Both the position numbers and the translations under genes were made by a program. A model generated the notes under the pieces. That model saw only the letters and a program-made list of their open reading frames with translations. It was not told the origin of the DNA and searched no databases. A stretch of DNA of 64,000 nt. It comes from Enterovirga aerilata. GTDB lineage: Bacteria > Pseudomonadota > Alphaproteobacteria > Rhizobiales > Beijerinckiaceae. Shown in pieces: positions 43,661 to 51,765 of the stretch. Numbering within the stretch: position 1 is the stretch's first letter; every line of letters begins with the position of its first letter. Location of the stretch: positions 124,001-188,000 of the forward strand of contig NZ_JABEPP010000004.1 in NCBI RefSeq assembly GCF_013044135.1, in the 5' to 3' direction.

Positions 43661-46248
43661 GCGGCGAGATTCCCAGGGGCGGGCGGGGCGAGTTCGGACA
43701 GTGCGGCGAGCAGGCCGCTGCGGTCGAACTTCGCCACGGAACGGGTGACACCGAGATCCCGCGCTCGTCGCGCCGTCTCGCCCGTGAGACGGGAGCCGAG
43801 CGCAACGACCGGGATGCCTGAAATCGCCGCATGCCGGCGCATGGCCTCCACCAGGTCAAGTCCCGGCCGGTCCGGCAGCTCCAGATCCGTGACGACGGCC
43901 GTGATGGGATGGCGAAGCAGCGTGCGCAGCGCCTCGTCCGCTGTCGCGGCCGTCCGCACCTCGTGCCCGGCCGCCTTGAGGACGGGCGTAAGCATGTCGC
44001 GGAAGAACGCATTGTCCTCGACAAGCAGCACGGTGGTGCCGAAGCCCCTGTCCGACCAGCCCTCCGCCGACGCGCGCGGGAGGAAGTCTGCAAGGTCGAC
44101 GATTTCGGTTGCGCGCCCGCGCACGATCGCCGTGCCGACGAGGTCCGGACGGCCCGGCGCCCGCGTGATGGCGATGGTCTCCTCGACCACGTCCACGACC
44201 TCGTCCACCGCCAGGCCGAGCAGCACGTCCCGACAGGCGACGACGATCACGGGCTGCACGCCGTCCCGGCGCAGTTCCGTCCGTTCGTCAATGGGCAGGA
44301 GCGGCATGAGGCGGCCGCGATACTGCACGCTCGCCTGCCCGCCGGCTTGCTCGATCGAGGATCCGGGGATCTCCTCCAGCCGCGTGACGAGGCTGAGCGG
44401 CACGGCTTTCAGGCTGCGGTCCCCGCCCCGGAACACGAGCAGCGTCACGACTTCGGACCCGCGGCCGGCGGGTTGCCCGAGCCGCTGGACGGGTGCGGGC
44501 TCGAGGCTTCCGCGGAGGAGTTCCGCACCGGCCCGGCGGGCAATGCCGTTCGGATCGAGAATAAGCGCGACGGCGCCGTCCCCCAGGATGGTGTTGCCGG
44601 AGAAGAGCTGCAGATGCTTCAGCCGCCGGCACATCGGCTTGACGACGATCTCCTCCGTCTCGATCACCGCCTCGACGAGGAGGCCGAACCGGAACCGGCC
44701 GGCCTCCGACACGACGACGAAACCCGAATCGGCTGCCTCTCCCCTTGCGAGCCCCAGGATGGCTGCGAGGTCGAGCACTGGAAGAAGCCCGCCGTGAAGC
44801 CGGAGCAGCAGGGCGCCGTTGATCCGTTCCAAGACATGCTCCGAGCCGGGCCGCACGCGCACGAGTTCCTGGATGGCGACCTGCGGAATGGCGAAGCGCT
44901 CTCCCGCCGAGCGCACGACCAGGGCCGCCACGATGGCAAGCGTGAGCGGGAGCTTGATCTTGAATTTCGTGCCCCGGCCCGGCTCCGACCCAGTCTCGAT
45001 CGTACCGCCGATGAGCTCTACGTTGGTCTTGACCACGTCCATCCCGACGCCGCGGCCGGAGACGGAATCGGCGACCGCCGTGGTGGAGAATCCCGGATGG
45101 AAGATCAGATCCGCGACCTGGGGATCCGTCATCCGGACCGCCTCGGCGGCGCTCACGAGATTTGTCTCGATGGCACGCCGGCGGATCGCCTCGTAATCGA
45201 GCCCGCGGCCGTCGTCCGACACCTCGATCGCGATCGCCCCTCCCTCCTGGTATGATGTGAGGGTGATTGTGCCCTGAGCCGGCTTGCCGGCGGCGCGCCG
45301 CTCGGCCGGCATCTCGATCCCATGCGCGGCGCAGTTCCGCACCATGTGGATCAGGGGATCGCGTATGATCTCGAGTATCTGACGATCGAGCTCGGTTTCG
45401 GCGCCCCGGGTGACGAGCTCGATCTCCTTGCCGAGCTCCGCCGAGAGGTCGCGCAGGAGCCGCGGCAGCTTCGCCAAGGCATTCCCGATCGGCTGCATGC
45501 GGGTCTTCATGATCCCGTCCTGCAGTTCGGCCGTGACCTGCGAGAGGCGCTGCAGCGGCGCACTGAGCGAGCCATCGTTCTTGGCCCGGCGCGCCGCCTC
45601 CAGGAGCTGGTTGCGGGTAAGGACGAGCTCGGACACCGTCGTCATGAGCTGGTCGAGGGTGTCGAGGGCGACGCGAACGGTCTGCGTCCGAGAGCTCGCG
45701 GCCTCCACATCGCCCGACGCGACGGACTTCCCGGGCTCGATCGCGCGAGAATCGGCCGCTTCACCCGGTCCGGGCGTCTCGCGAAAGGCGCGCTCCAGCA
45801 CGTCGAGCGGCACCTCGCCCGTCCGAAGCGGGCGAAGCAGGACCTGGTTCGGTTCGGACGCGGGCAGGCTTTCGCTTGCGAGGCTCGCCTGCTCCAGCGC
45901 GGCGATCAGATCGTTGTCAGACCCGGCCGGCTCCGCCCCGATCCGATCGAGCTCCGCCATGATCAGCTTGATGCGGTCGATGGTCGCGAGAATGAGCGTG
46001 ACGAGTTCGCTCGTGACCGGGGCGCCCGACCGGACCTGGCCCATGAGCGTCTCGGCCGCATGCGCGAGCGCCTCGAGCCTCGGCAGGCCGAGGAAGCCGC
46101 AGGTTCCCTTAATGGTGTGGACCAGCCGGAAGATGTTCCGGAGGATGTCGCGATCGGTCGGGTTGCGCTCAAACCGGACAAGCTCGACGTCCACCATGTC
46201 CAGGTGTTCGCCGGTCTCGGCCAGAAAATCCCGCAGGAGATCGTCCAT
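43657..46248 (-). CDS. cheA: Hybrid chemotaxis histidine kinase CheA with C-terminal receiver
   Basis: A hybrid CheA of 863 residues, longer than the usual 650-700. Domains in order: Hpt with phospho-histidine H44 (VHTIKGTCGFLGL); dimerisation helices about 195-260 (TVSELVLTRNQLLEAARR); HATPase with N-box MVRNCAAHG and G-boxes SDDGRGLDYEAI and SGRGVGMDVVK; a CheW-like domain about 440-580; a second CheW-like domain about 600-735 (LLVFRGGDRSLKAVPLSLV); and a receiver domain about 745-855 (TTVLLVEDNAFFRDML, VVTDLELPD). It lacks an obvious separate CheY/CheB-binding P2 domain. The fused receiver may be a phosphate sink or self-regulator. It heads the che operon, 96 bases downstream of chpT. Confidence 0.94.
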   Translation of the reverse strand: MDDLLRDFLAETGEHLDMVDVELVRFERNPTDRDILRNIFRLVHTIKGTCGFLGLPRLEALAHAAETLMGQVRSGAPVTSELVTLILATIDRIKLIMAELDRIGAEPAGSDNDLIAALEQASLASESLPASEPNQVLLRPLRTGEVPLDVLERAFRETPGPGEAADSRAIEPGKSVASGDVEAASSRTQTVRVALDTLDQLMTTVSELVLTRNQLLEAARRAKNDGSLSAPLQRLSQVTAELQDGIMKTRMQPIGNALAKLPRLLRDLSAELGKEIELVTRGAETELDRQILEIIRDPLIHMVRNCAAHGIEMPAERRAAGKPAQGTITLTSYQEGGAIAIEVSDDGRGLDYEAIRRRAIETNLVSAAEAVRMTDPQVADLIFHPGFSTTAVADSVSGRGVGMDVVKTNVELIGGTIETGSEPGRGTKFKIKLPLTLAIVAALVVRSAGERFAIPQVAIQELVRVRPGSEHVLERINGALLLRLHGGLLPVLDLAAILGLARGEAADSGFVVVSEAGRFRFGLLVEAVIETEEIVVKPMCRRLKHLQLFSGNTILGDGAVALILDPNGIARRAGAELLRGSLEPAPVQRLGQPAGRGSEVVTLLVFRGGDRSLKAVPLSLVTRLEEIPGSSIEQAGGQASVQYRGRLMPLLPIDERTELRRDGVQPVIVVACRDVLLGLAVDEVVDVVEETIAITRAPGRPDLVGTAIVRGRATEIVDLADFLPRASAEGWSDRGFGTTVLLVEDNAFFRDMLTPVLKAAGHEVRTAATADEALRTLLRHPITAVVTDLELPDRPGLDLVEAMRRHAAISGIPVVALGSRLTGETARRARDLGVTRSVAKFDRSGLLAALSELAPPAPGNLAA

Positions 46249-46344
46249 GACGATCGTCGGCTCGACGCAACTCAGGAATTTGAGTGGCGTCGACCATGGT
46301 CACGGAAGGTTGATGTTCCGTTGCCTTGGCGGCCTTTCGGCCTC

Positions 46345-46995
46345 TCAGGCGCGCTCGGCCCGGATCTCGACGGTGTCGCCGTCAAGTTTCATCGTGACGC
46401 CCATCCCGGCCGCCTTCGCGACAAGGCCCGTATAGAAGGGCTGGATCGCATGGGCGTCGACGACGCCGCTTTCCGGCTCGCCCCGGATCAGTGCCTCCGC
46501 ATGGGCCGGGACGCGGGCGTTCAGCCCCTTGGCGGAGAGCACGAAGGTCGGGACGTCCTCGTCGGTCTCGCCGGCCTTCACGTCGACATCGATGGAGCCG
46601 CCGCGGGGGATGGCGTTCGTGGCGAGCATCACAAGGTTCAGGAGGAGCTTCACCCGATTTTTCGGCATGAGTATCCGCGGCGCTGACCAGGTCAGCCTGA
46701 TCTTGTCGTCGCCGAACATCCCCTTGGCGACCGCTTCGGCATCGCCGAGATCGATCGCGGCTCCGGCCGAGCCCGCAGCCCCGAAGGCGAGCCGCGCGAA
46801 CTGAAGCCGCGCCGAAGCCTGGGTCGCGCTCTTCCGGATGAGGTCGAGCGCGAAATCCTGCATGGAGGCGTCGTTGTCCTCCTCCAGCACCTCGAGCCCG
46901 TTCACGATGGCCCCCACGGGGCTGATCACGTCGTGGCAGACGCGCGAGCACAGAAGCGCCGCGAGGTCGAGAGGATCGAGCGTGACCGCTGCCAT
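46345..46995 (-). CDS. chpT: Histidine phosphotransferase ChpT (CtrA pathway)
   Basis: A dimeric phosphotransferase that passes phosphate from CckA to CtrA and CpdR, controlling the alphaproteobacterial cell cycle, 216 residues. The DHp-like helix carries the phospho-acceptor pair H21-D22 in LLCSRVCHDVISPVGAIVNGLEVL, a pattern specific to ChpT. The degenerate HATPase-like domain follows (KLLLNLVMLATNAIPRGGS). Start 46995 has GGAG nine bases upstream. The longer frame upstream lies in the divergent cysQ promoter region. Same-strand linkage to cheA recurs in several Rhizobiales as far as I know. It makes CtrA-box searches in this window meaningful. Confidence 0.92.
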   Translation of the reverse strand: MAAVTLDPLDLAALLCSRVCHDVISPVGAIVNGLEVLEEDNDASMQDFALDLIRKSATQASARLQFARLAFGAAGSAGAAIDLGDAEAVAKGMFGDDKIRLTWSAPRILMPKNRVKLLLNLVMLATNAIPRGGSIDVDVKAGETDEDVPTFVLSAKGLNARVPAHAEALIRGEPESGVVDAHAIQPFYTGLVAKAAGMGVTMKLDGDTVEIRAERA

Positions 46996-47110
46996 GCGAG
47001 AAGGCTCCGGCGGGGCGCCAGGTTGCCCCCGCGAATCGGACCTGGGATAACGGCCGCCCCTCGGCTTGAAAAGCGGCCCGGCAGCACGGTTCGTCGGCGC
47101 ACCGCACGAA

Positions 47111-47935
47111 ATGTGGATGAACGCCAATCCCCGACCCGACCCGGACGAAACCGCGCGCCGGCTCGGCGCCATCGCGGCGGAGGCCGGCCGCTTTCTCGCC
47201 TCCGTGGCCGACCGAGGCGGCGGCCGGAGGCTGAAGGAGGACGGCTCGCCCACCACCGCGGCCGATCTCGAATCCGAGCGGCTGATCCTTGCCCGGCTGC
47301 GGGAGGCCTGGCCCGCCATCCCGGTCGTGGCGGAGGAGAGCGCCGGCAGCACGGCCTGCGCCGAGCTCTTCTTCCTGGTCGACCCGCTGGACGGTACCCG
47401 CGACTACCTGACCGGCTCCGGCGAGTATTCGGTGAATATCGCGCTCGTTGCAGGAGCCCGCCCGATCGCGGCCGCGATCGCGGTGCCTGAAGCGGGGCGG
47501 GTCTGGACGGCGGGAACGGCCGCCACGGTCGGACGCATATCCGCAGAGGGCGTCGAGGACTGGGTTCCTGCCAGCGTCCGCCGGGCACCTGAGGACGGGC
47601 TTGTCGCCCTGGTCAGCCGACGGCACGGGGACGCGGCGACCGAGGCATGCCTGTCCGCCCTCCAGGTGGCCGAGCGTCGGGTCGCGTCCTCGGCTTACAA
47701 GTTCTGCCTGGTCGCCTCCGGAGAGGCCGATCTCTACGTCCGGTGCGGCGCGACCATGGAATGGGATACGGCCGCCGGCGATCACATCGCGACGATGGCG
47801 GGTGCGACGGTCACCGGACCGGCGGGACCGCTGACCTACGGCCATGCGGAGCGGGGATACCGGAACGGGCCCTTCGCGGTGCTGGGCGATGCTGCGCTGG
47901 CCCCTCGGCTGAAGCTGCCGGAGACGTGCCCCTAG
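47111..47935 (+). CDS. cysQ: 3'(2'),5'-bisphosphate nucleotidase / inositol monophosphatase-family CysQ
   Basis: Hydrolyses the 3'-phosphate of PAP/PAPS, protecting sulfate assimilation, 274 residues. Mg-site motifs are VVAEESAG, the diagnostic FFLVDPLDGTRDYLTGSGEYSVNIAL, and MEWDTAAGDHIATMAGATVTG. These match CysQ better than generic inositol monophosphatase. ATG 47111 has an in-frame ATG two codons later, and neither has a strong site. An upstream TTG at 47066 is less likely. It is divergent from chpT, and its stop overlaps the convergent YHS gene by four bases. Confidence 0.88.
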   Translation: MWMNANPRPDPDETARRLGAIAAEAGRFLASVADRGGGRRLKEDGSPTTAADLESERLILARLREAWPAIPVVAEESAGSTACAELFFLVDPLDGTRDYLTGSGEYSVNIALVAGARPIAAAIAVPEAGRVWTAGTAATVGRISAEGVEDWVPASVRRAPEDGLVALVSRRHGDAATEACLSALQVAERRVASSAYKFCLVASGEADLYVRCGATMEWDTAAGDHIATMAGATVTGPAGPLTYGHAERGYRNGPFAVLGDAALAPRLKLPETCP

Positions 47936-48438
47936 CCGCGCACGAGCACCTTCTGCAGCCGCGACCAGTTCGACTCCGCGCGCGCCGCTTCCCCCGGATC
48001 GGCCTCGAACCGCGTCCGGGCCGCTCGCGTCCGAAACAGATACAGGCGCCCGGCCCTGACCAGGAAGATATCGGGATCGGCCTCCACGAGGCGGCCCTCG
48101 GCGGCAGCGGCTGCGTCGTAGCCTCCGATCTGCGGCGCGAAGACCTCGGGCGAGCGCAGGAAGGCGGCGCGGTTCGCCGCAGTCGCGAAGCGCCACCCCA
48201 GCCCGGCCCACACGGCCTCGTGCTCCCGGCCGCCTGCGGCGGGCGCACCTTCAAGCTGGTAGGTGACGGGGTCGCGACCGTGGAGCGCGAGGCCGGAGAG
48301 CGGGTCTGCGGCGTAGAATTCGGCCGCGCCGAGAACCTCCGGCAGGAGCGCAGTGGCTCCCGGCTTCGCGGATGCAGCGGGGAACGCAAGCAACAGCAGG
48401 CCGGACAGGAGCATGCGCGAAAGCGCGACAGATTTCAT
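47932..48438 (-). CDS. Secreted YHS-domain protein
   Basis: A 168-residue exported protein with a signal peptide (SRMLLSGLLLLAFPAASA). The mature part contains a YHS-like module: LSGLALHGRDPVTYQLEGAP, GLGWRFATAANRAAFLRSPEVFAPQIGGYDAAA. This is the form commonly annotated as periplasmic YHS domain, possibly metal-binding, although the defining Cys residues of the classic YHS domain are absent. ATG 48438 is chosen for the signal peptide. The longer frame upstream is unconserved. Divergent from eipA. Confidence 0.8.
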   Translation of the reverse strand: MKSVALSRMLLSGLLLLAFPAASAKPGATALLPEVLGAAEFYAADPLSGLALHGRDPVTYQLEGAPAAGGREHEAVWAGLGWRFATAANRAAFLRSPEVFAPQIGGYDAAAAAEGRLVEADPDIFLVRAGRLYLFRTRAARTRFEADPGEAARAESNWSRLQKVLVRG

Positions 48439-48559
48439 TAAGGTTGACGGTTTAGCTTCGCCGGATTCTCGGCCGACGCGGTATGCAGGACGGCGGCCGA
48501 AGGACTCGTAAACGCGGTCCGTGCAAGTCTCGCGACCGGGCCGCAGAGGGAGACAAGCC

Positions 48560-49138
48560 ATGCGGCGCAACCTCACGCCCGGAGTGATCCTCGCGATCTG
48601 CCTCACCCTGCTGGCGAGCTCCGCCTTCGCGCGCGGGCCCCGCGCCGACAGCCCCGACACGTTCTCGGCCAACGAACTCCTCGATTCCGGCCATCAGTTT
48701 TTCGGTAGCGTCTCGCGCGGCCTCGCGCTGGCCATCAGGGAGGCGGTCCGCCGCTGGGGCGAGCCGGACGGGTACATCCTGGGCCAGGAGGGATCGGGCG
48801 CGTTCTTCGGGGGTGTCCGCTACGGCGAGGGCACGCTGTACAAGCGGCACGGGCAGCGCCACCGGGTCTTCTGGCAGGGCCCGACCCTCGGCTTCGACGT
48901 GGGCGGCGAGGGTGCCCGCACCATGATGCTGGTCTACAATCTCAACAGCCTGCCAGAGCTCTACAAGCGGTTCGCCGAGATCGACGGCTCCGCCTATCTC
49001 GTCGCGGGCGTCGGGCTGACGGCCGCCCGGGCCGACGACACGGTGATCGTGCCCATCCGGACGGGAGTCGGCCTGCGGCTGGGGGTGAATGTGGGATATC
49101 TGAAGTTCACCGACGCCCCGACCTGGAACCCCTTCTAG
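48560..49138 (+). CDS. eipA: DUF1134 / EipA-like periplasmic envelope-integrity protein
   Basis: A small periplasmic protein of 192 residues with a signal peptide (VILAICLTLLASSAFA). The DUF1134 body includes FSANELLDSGHQFFGSVSRG, GEGTLYKRHGQRHRVFWQGPTLGFDVGGEGARTMMLVYNL and VGLTAARADDTVIVPIRTGVGLRLG. Brucella EipA, the characterised member, is needed for envelope stress resistance and is reported to be CtrA-regulated. No full CtrA box is visible in the 120-base upstream gap here. ATG 48560 has GAGGGAG. Confidence 0.88.
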   Translation: MRRNLTPGVILAICLTLLASSAFARGPRADSPDTFSANELLDSGHQFFGSVSRGLALAIREAVRRWGEPDGYILGQEGSGAFFGGVRYGEGTLYKRHGQRHRVFWQGPTLGFDVGGEGARTMMLVYNLNSLPELYKRFAEIDGSAYLVAGVGLTAARADDTVIVPIRTGVGLRLGVNVGYLKFTDAPTWNPF

Positions 49139-49208
49139 CTTCCGCTGGCGGACAGGGCCGCGGAATGCGACAGGCAGCCCGGCTCTGCGTACCGGTTTCC
49201 ACGCGCCC

Positions 49209-49514
49209 GTGCCCGACATCCTCCTGCTTCTGACCGGCTTCCTCGCTGGCGCGTTCGCTGCGGCTGCCGCACTCGTGCCGAAGCTGAGGCAGGCGCGCAC
49301 GACGGCGGCCTTGCTCGAGACGGAGCTCTCCGCTGCGCGGCGCGACCGGGGCGCGATGGAGGCCGAGCTCCAGGCCGCGCACGATGCCCTCGATGCGCGG
49401 GACCGCGAAATCAGGATCGAGAATGCCGAGCTGCGCCGCCGCATGGACGAGCTTGCGGACATGATCATGCGGCAGGAGGGCGCCGCACCGCCTCCCGCCG
49501 CGTCGGAGCCCTGA
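49209..49514 (+). CDS. Small membrane-anchored coiled-coil protein, unrecognised
   Basis: A 101-residue protein with one N-terminal transmembrane segment (ILLLLTGFLAGAFAAAAALV) and a following charged helix (RTTAALLETELSAARRDRGAMEAEL onward) predicted to form a coiled coil, ending in a Pro/Ala tail. GTG 49209 is the only start before the helix. Function is unknown. It lies between eipA and the SDR gene on the same strand. Confidence 0.6.
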   Translation: MPDILLLLTGFLAGAFAAAAALVPKLRQARTTAALLETELSAARRDRGAMEAELQAAHDALDARDREIRIENAELRRRMDELADMIMRQEGAAPPPAASEP

Positions 49515-49574
49515 CCCGCCTCGTTGCCCCGCCGGGCAGGGAACGGTAAGCCGCCCCCGACACGGGAGGACGGG

Positions 49575-50360
49575 ATGGATCTGGGTCTCAAGGGCAAGCG
49601 GGCGCTGGTGCTTTCCTCAAGCCGCGGGCTCGGCCGGGGCATAGCCGAGGCGATCGCGGGGGAAGGCGCAGACGTCTTCATGACGGCGCGCAGCGAGGAC
49701 AAGCTGAAGGCAGCGGCGGAAGCCATCAACGCGCGGGGCAGCGGCAAGGCCTCCTACATGGCGGCCGACCTGAAGACGGACCTGGAGGGCATTCACCGGA
49801 GGGCCGTCGAGGCGCTCGGAGGGCCGATCGACATCCTGGTCGCAAACACGGGCGGCCCGCCCGCCGGTACGGCGCTCGGCGTCGACCCAGAACTCTGGAC
49901 GGCGCAGTTCGAGGCGATGGTGCTGCCGGTCATCAGGCTCGCCGGCCTGGTCATCGGCCCGATGCGCGAGCGCGGCTTCGGGCGGATTCTTGTCGTCGCC
50001 TCCTCCGGGGTCATTCAGCCGATCCCGAACCTGGTGATCTCGAATACGCTCCGCTCCTCGCTCGTCGGCTGGTCCAAGACCTTGTCGAACGAGGTCGCGG
50101 CGGACGGCGTCACCGTCAACATGATCCTGCCCGGCCGGATCGAAACGGACCGCACGGGCGAGCTCGACGCCGCCAACGCCAAGAAGCAGAACACGACCGT
50201 CGAGGAGATCGCGCGCGCCGCCCGTGCCTCCATTCCGGCCGGTCGCTACGGCCGGGTGCAGGAATTCGCCGATGTCGCGGCCTTCCTCGTCTCCGAGCGG
50301 GCGAGCTATGTCACGGGCAGCCTCATCCGGGTGGATGGCGGCGCGATCAGGTCGGTCTGA
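49575..50360 (+). CDS. SDR-fold protein lacking the catalytic Tyr-Lys pair
   Basis: A 261-residue short-chain-dehydrogenase-fold protein resembling FabG. The nucleotide loop is SSSRGLGRG (residues 14-22) instead of TGxxxGIG, and NAG appears as NTGG at 91-94. The catalytic Ser region is SSG (143-145). By alignment to FabG, the YxxxK positions are S156 and R160 (ISNTLRSSLVGWSKTLS). C-terminal GRYGRVQEFADVAAFLVSERASYVTGSLIRVDGG is typical SDR. It matches the atypical BKR-like SDR-like subgroup. Its activity is doubtful or altered. ATG 49575 follows GGGAGGA. Confidence 0.85.
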   Translation: MDLGLKGKRALVLSSSRGLGRGIAEAIAGEGADVFMTARSEDKLKAAAEAINARGSGKASYMAADLKTDLEGIHRRAVEALGGPIDILVANTGGPPAGTALGVDPELWTAQFEAMVLPVIRLAGLVIGPMRERGFGRILVVASSGVIQPIPNLVISNTLRSSLVGWSKTLSNEVAADGVTVNMILPGRIETDRTGELDAANAKKQNTTVEEIARAARASIPAGRYGRVQEFADVAAFLVSERASYVTGSLIRVDGGAIRSV

Positions 50361-50372
50361 GCCCGCCGGGAG

Positions 50373-50717
50373 CTACTTCGGATCGAGGCGGGGATTGCCG
50401 CCGGGGCTGCCCGGCGGCGGGATCACGGGGGTCGTGCCCGGATTGGGGACCGGCGGCCTCACGGTCATGTCTGGACCCGTATCGGGCGGCCTGATGACGC
50501 CGTCCGTCCGGTCGAGCCGCTCGCTGAGAGACCCCGTCGAGCCGGTCGAATCGATCTTCTCGGGCACAGTATTGTGCGGGGCCGGCATATTTGGATCGCG
50601 CGGCTGCTGCTGAACCGGATTTGCGGGTGCCGTCCGCGTCTGCGCCGCCGCGCTGCCGGCCAGGGCGGCTGACAGCGCGATCGCCAGGGTTCCGGCCTTG
50701 ATGATGCATCCGGACAT
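50373..50717 (-). CDS. Secreted Pro-rich low-complexity protein
   Basis: A 114-residue exported protein with a signal peptide (IKAGTLAIALSAALAGSAAAQ), possibly a lipoprotein-like MSGC start. The remainder is Pro/Asp/Gly/Thr-rich and probably disordered. No domain is recognised. It converges with the SDR gene, 12 bases apart. Confidence 0.55.
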   Translation of the reverse strand: MSGCIIKAGTLAIALSAALAGSAAAQTRTAPANPVQQQPRDPNMPAPHNTVPEKIDSTGSTGSLSERLDRTDGVIRPPDTGPDMTVRPPVPNPGTTPVIPPPGSPGGNPRLDPK

Positions 50718-50820
50718 CGGGACCTGCCATAGCTTGGGTGCGCTGCCGTCCGGCAGCGGACCGAGGGCGTTTGGCGGTCAACCGCGCGCCGAGCGCGCAG
50801 GTTCCGGGCAGAGAAGCCGT

Positions 50821-51684
50821 TCAGGCGGCCTTGGCCGGCGCCTCGGCGAGCTCGAAATAGAGCGCCCGCAGCCGGAGTGCGAGCGGGCCTGGCCTGCCCG
50901 TCCCGACGGGCTTCCCGTCGATCGCGACGACCGGCATGACGATGGAGGACGCGCTCGTGACGAAGGCCTCTTCCGCTCCATGCGCCTCCTCGACCGTGAA
51001 GAGCCGCTCCTCGACCGCAAGCCCCGCCTCCTTGGCGAGCTTCATGACCGCGAGGCGCGTGATCCCGGGCAGGACGGCGTTGGAGAGCGGCCGCGTGATG
51101 AGCCGCTTCTCGGGCGTGATGATGAAGGCCGTCGAGGACGAGCCTTCCGTGACGTAGCCGTCTTCCACCATCCAGGCGTCACCCACGCCGGCTTCGACCG
51201 CGGCCTGCTTGGCGAGCACCTGCCCGAGCAGTCCGACGGACTTGATGTCACGGCGTTTCCAGCGCTGGTCCGGCACGGTTATGACCGCGATCCCGGTCTG
51301 CGCGAGCGGCGAGTGGCGGATGTTCTTCGGCTGGGTGAACATGACCACCGTGGGCGGCGTGTCCGCGGGCGGAAAGGCGAAATCCCGCTCCGCCGCCCCG
51401 CGCGTCACCTCCATGTAGACGAGCCCTTCGGCCAGGTTGTTGCGCCGGACGAGCTCCTCCTCGAGCCTGGTCCATTCGGCGCTGGAGTAGGGATTGCGGA
51501 TGCGGATCTCGCCGAGCGAGCGGTCGAGGCGTGCGAGGTGGGCCTCGTTGTCCACGAGCCGGCCGTCCAGCACCGCGGCCACCTCGTAGATCCCGTCCGC
51601 GAACAGGAAGCCCCGGTCCATCACCGGGATCTTGGCCTCCTCGAAGGGCACGAAGGACCCGTTGAGGAACACGATACGGGACAT
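50821..51684 (-). CDS. dat: D-amino-acid transaminase (class IV, PLP)
   Basis: A fold-type IV PLP transaminase of 287 residues, converting D-alanine and 2-oxoglutarate to pyruvate and D-glutamate. Motifs: MDRGFLFADGIYEV at the N-terminus, PLP lysine K148 in RRDIKSVGLLGQV, EGSSSTAFII, and the C-terminal FVTSASSIVMPVVAIDG. RRDIK supports D-amino-acid specificity over branched-chain or lyase relatives. ATG 51684 has AGGAGAG. It is downstream of pxpBC on the same strand with an 81-base gap. Confidence 0.88.
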   Translation of the reverse strand: MSRIVFLNGSFVPFEEAKIPVMDRGFLFADGIYEVAAVLDGRLVDNEAHLARLDRSLGEIRIRNPYSSAEWTRLEEELVRRNNLAEGLVYMEVTRGAAERDFAFPPADTPPTVVMFTQPKNIRHSPLAQTGIAVITVPDQRWKRRDIKSVGLLGQVLAKQAAVEAGVGDAWMVEDGYVTEGSSSTAFIITPEKRLITRPLSNAVLPGITRLAVMKLAKEAGLAVEERLFTVEEAHGAEEAFVTSASSIVMPVVAIDGKPVGTGRPGPLALRLRALYFELAEAPAKAA

Positions 51685-51765
51685 GAGGCTCTCCTGACGG
51701 CGGCAACGGCCTTAGCAACAGAGGTGCCGCACTGTGCGAGGGGCTGCAAGCCCGGCCGGCGCGGG

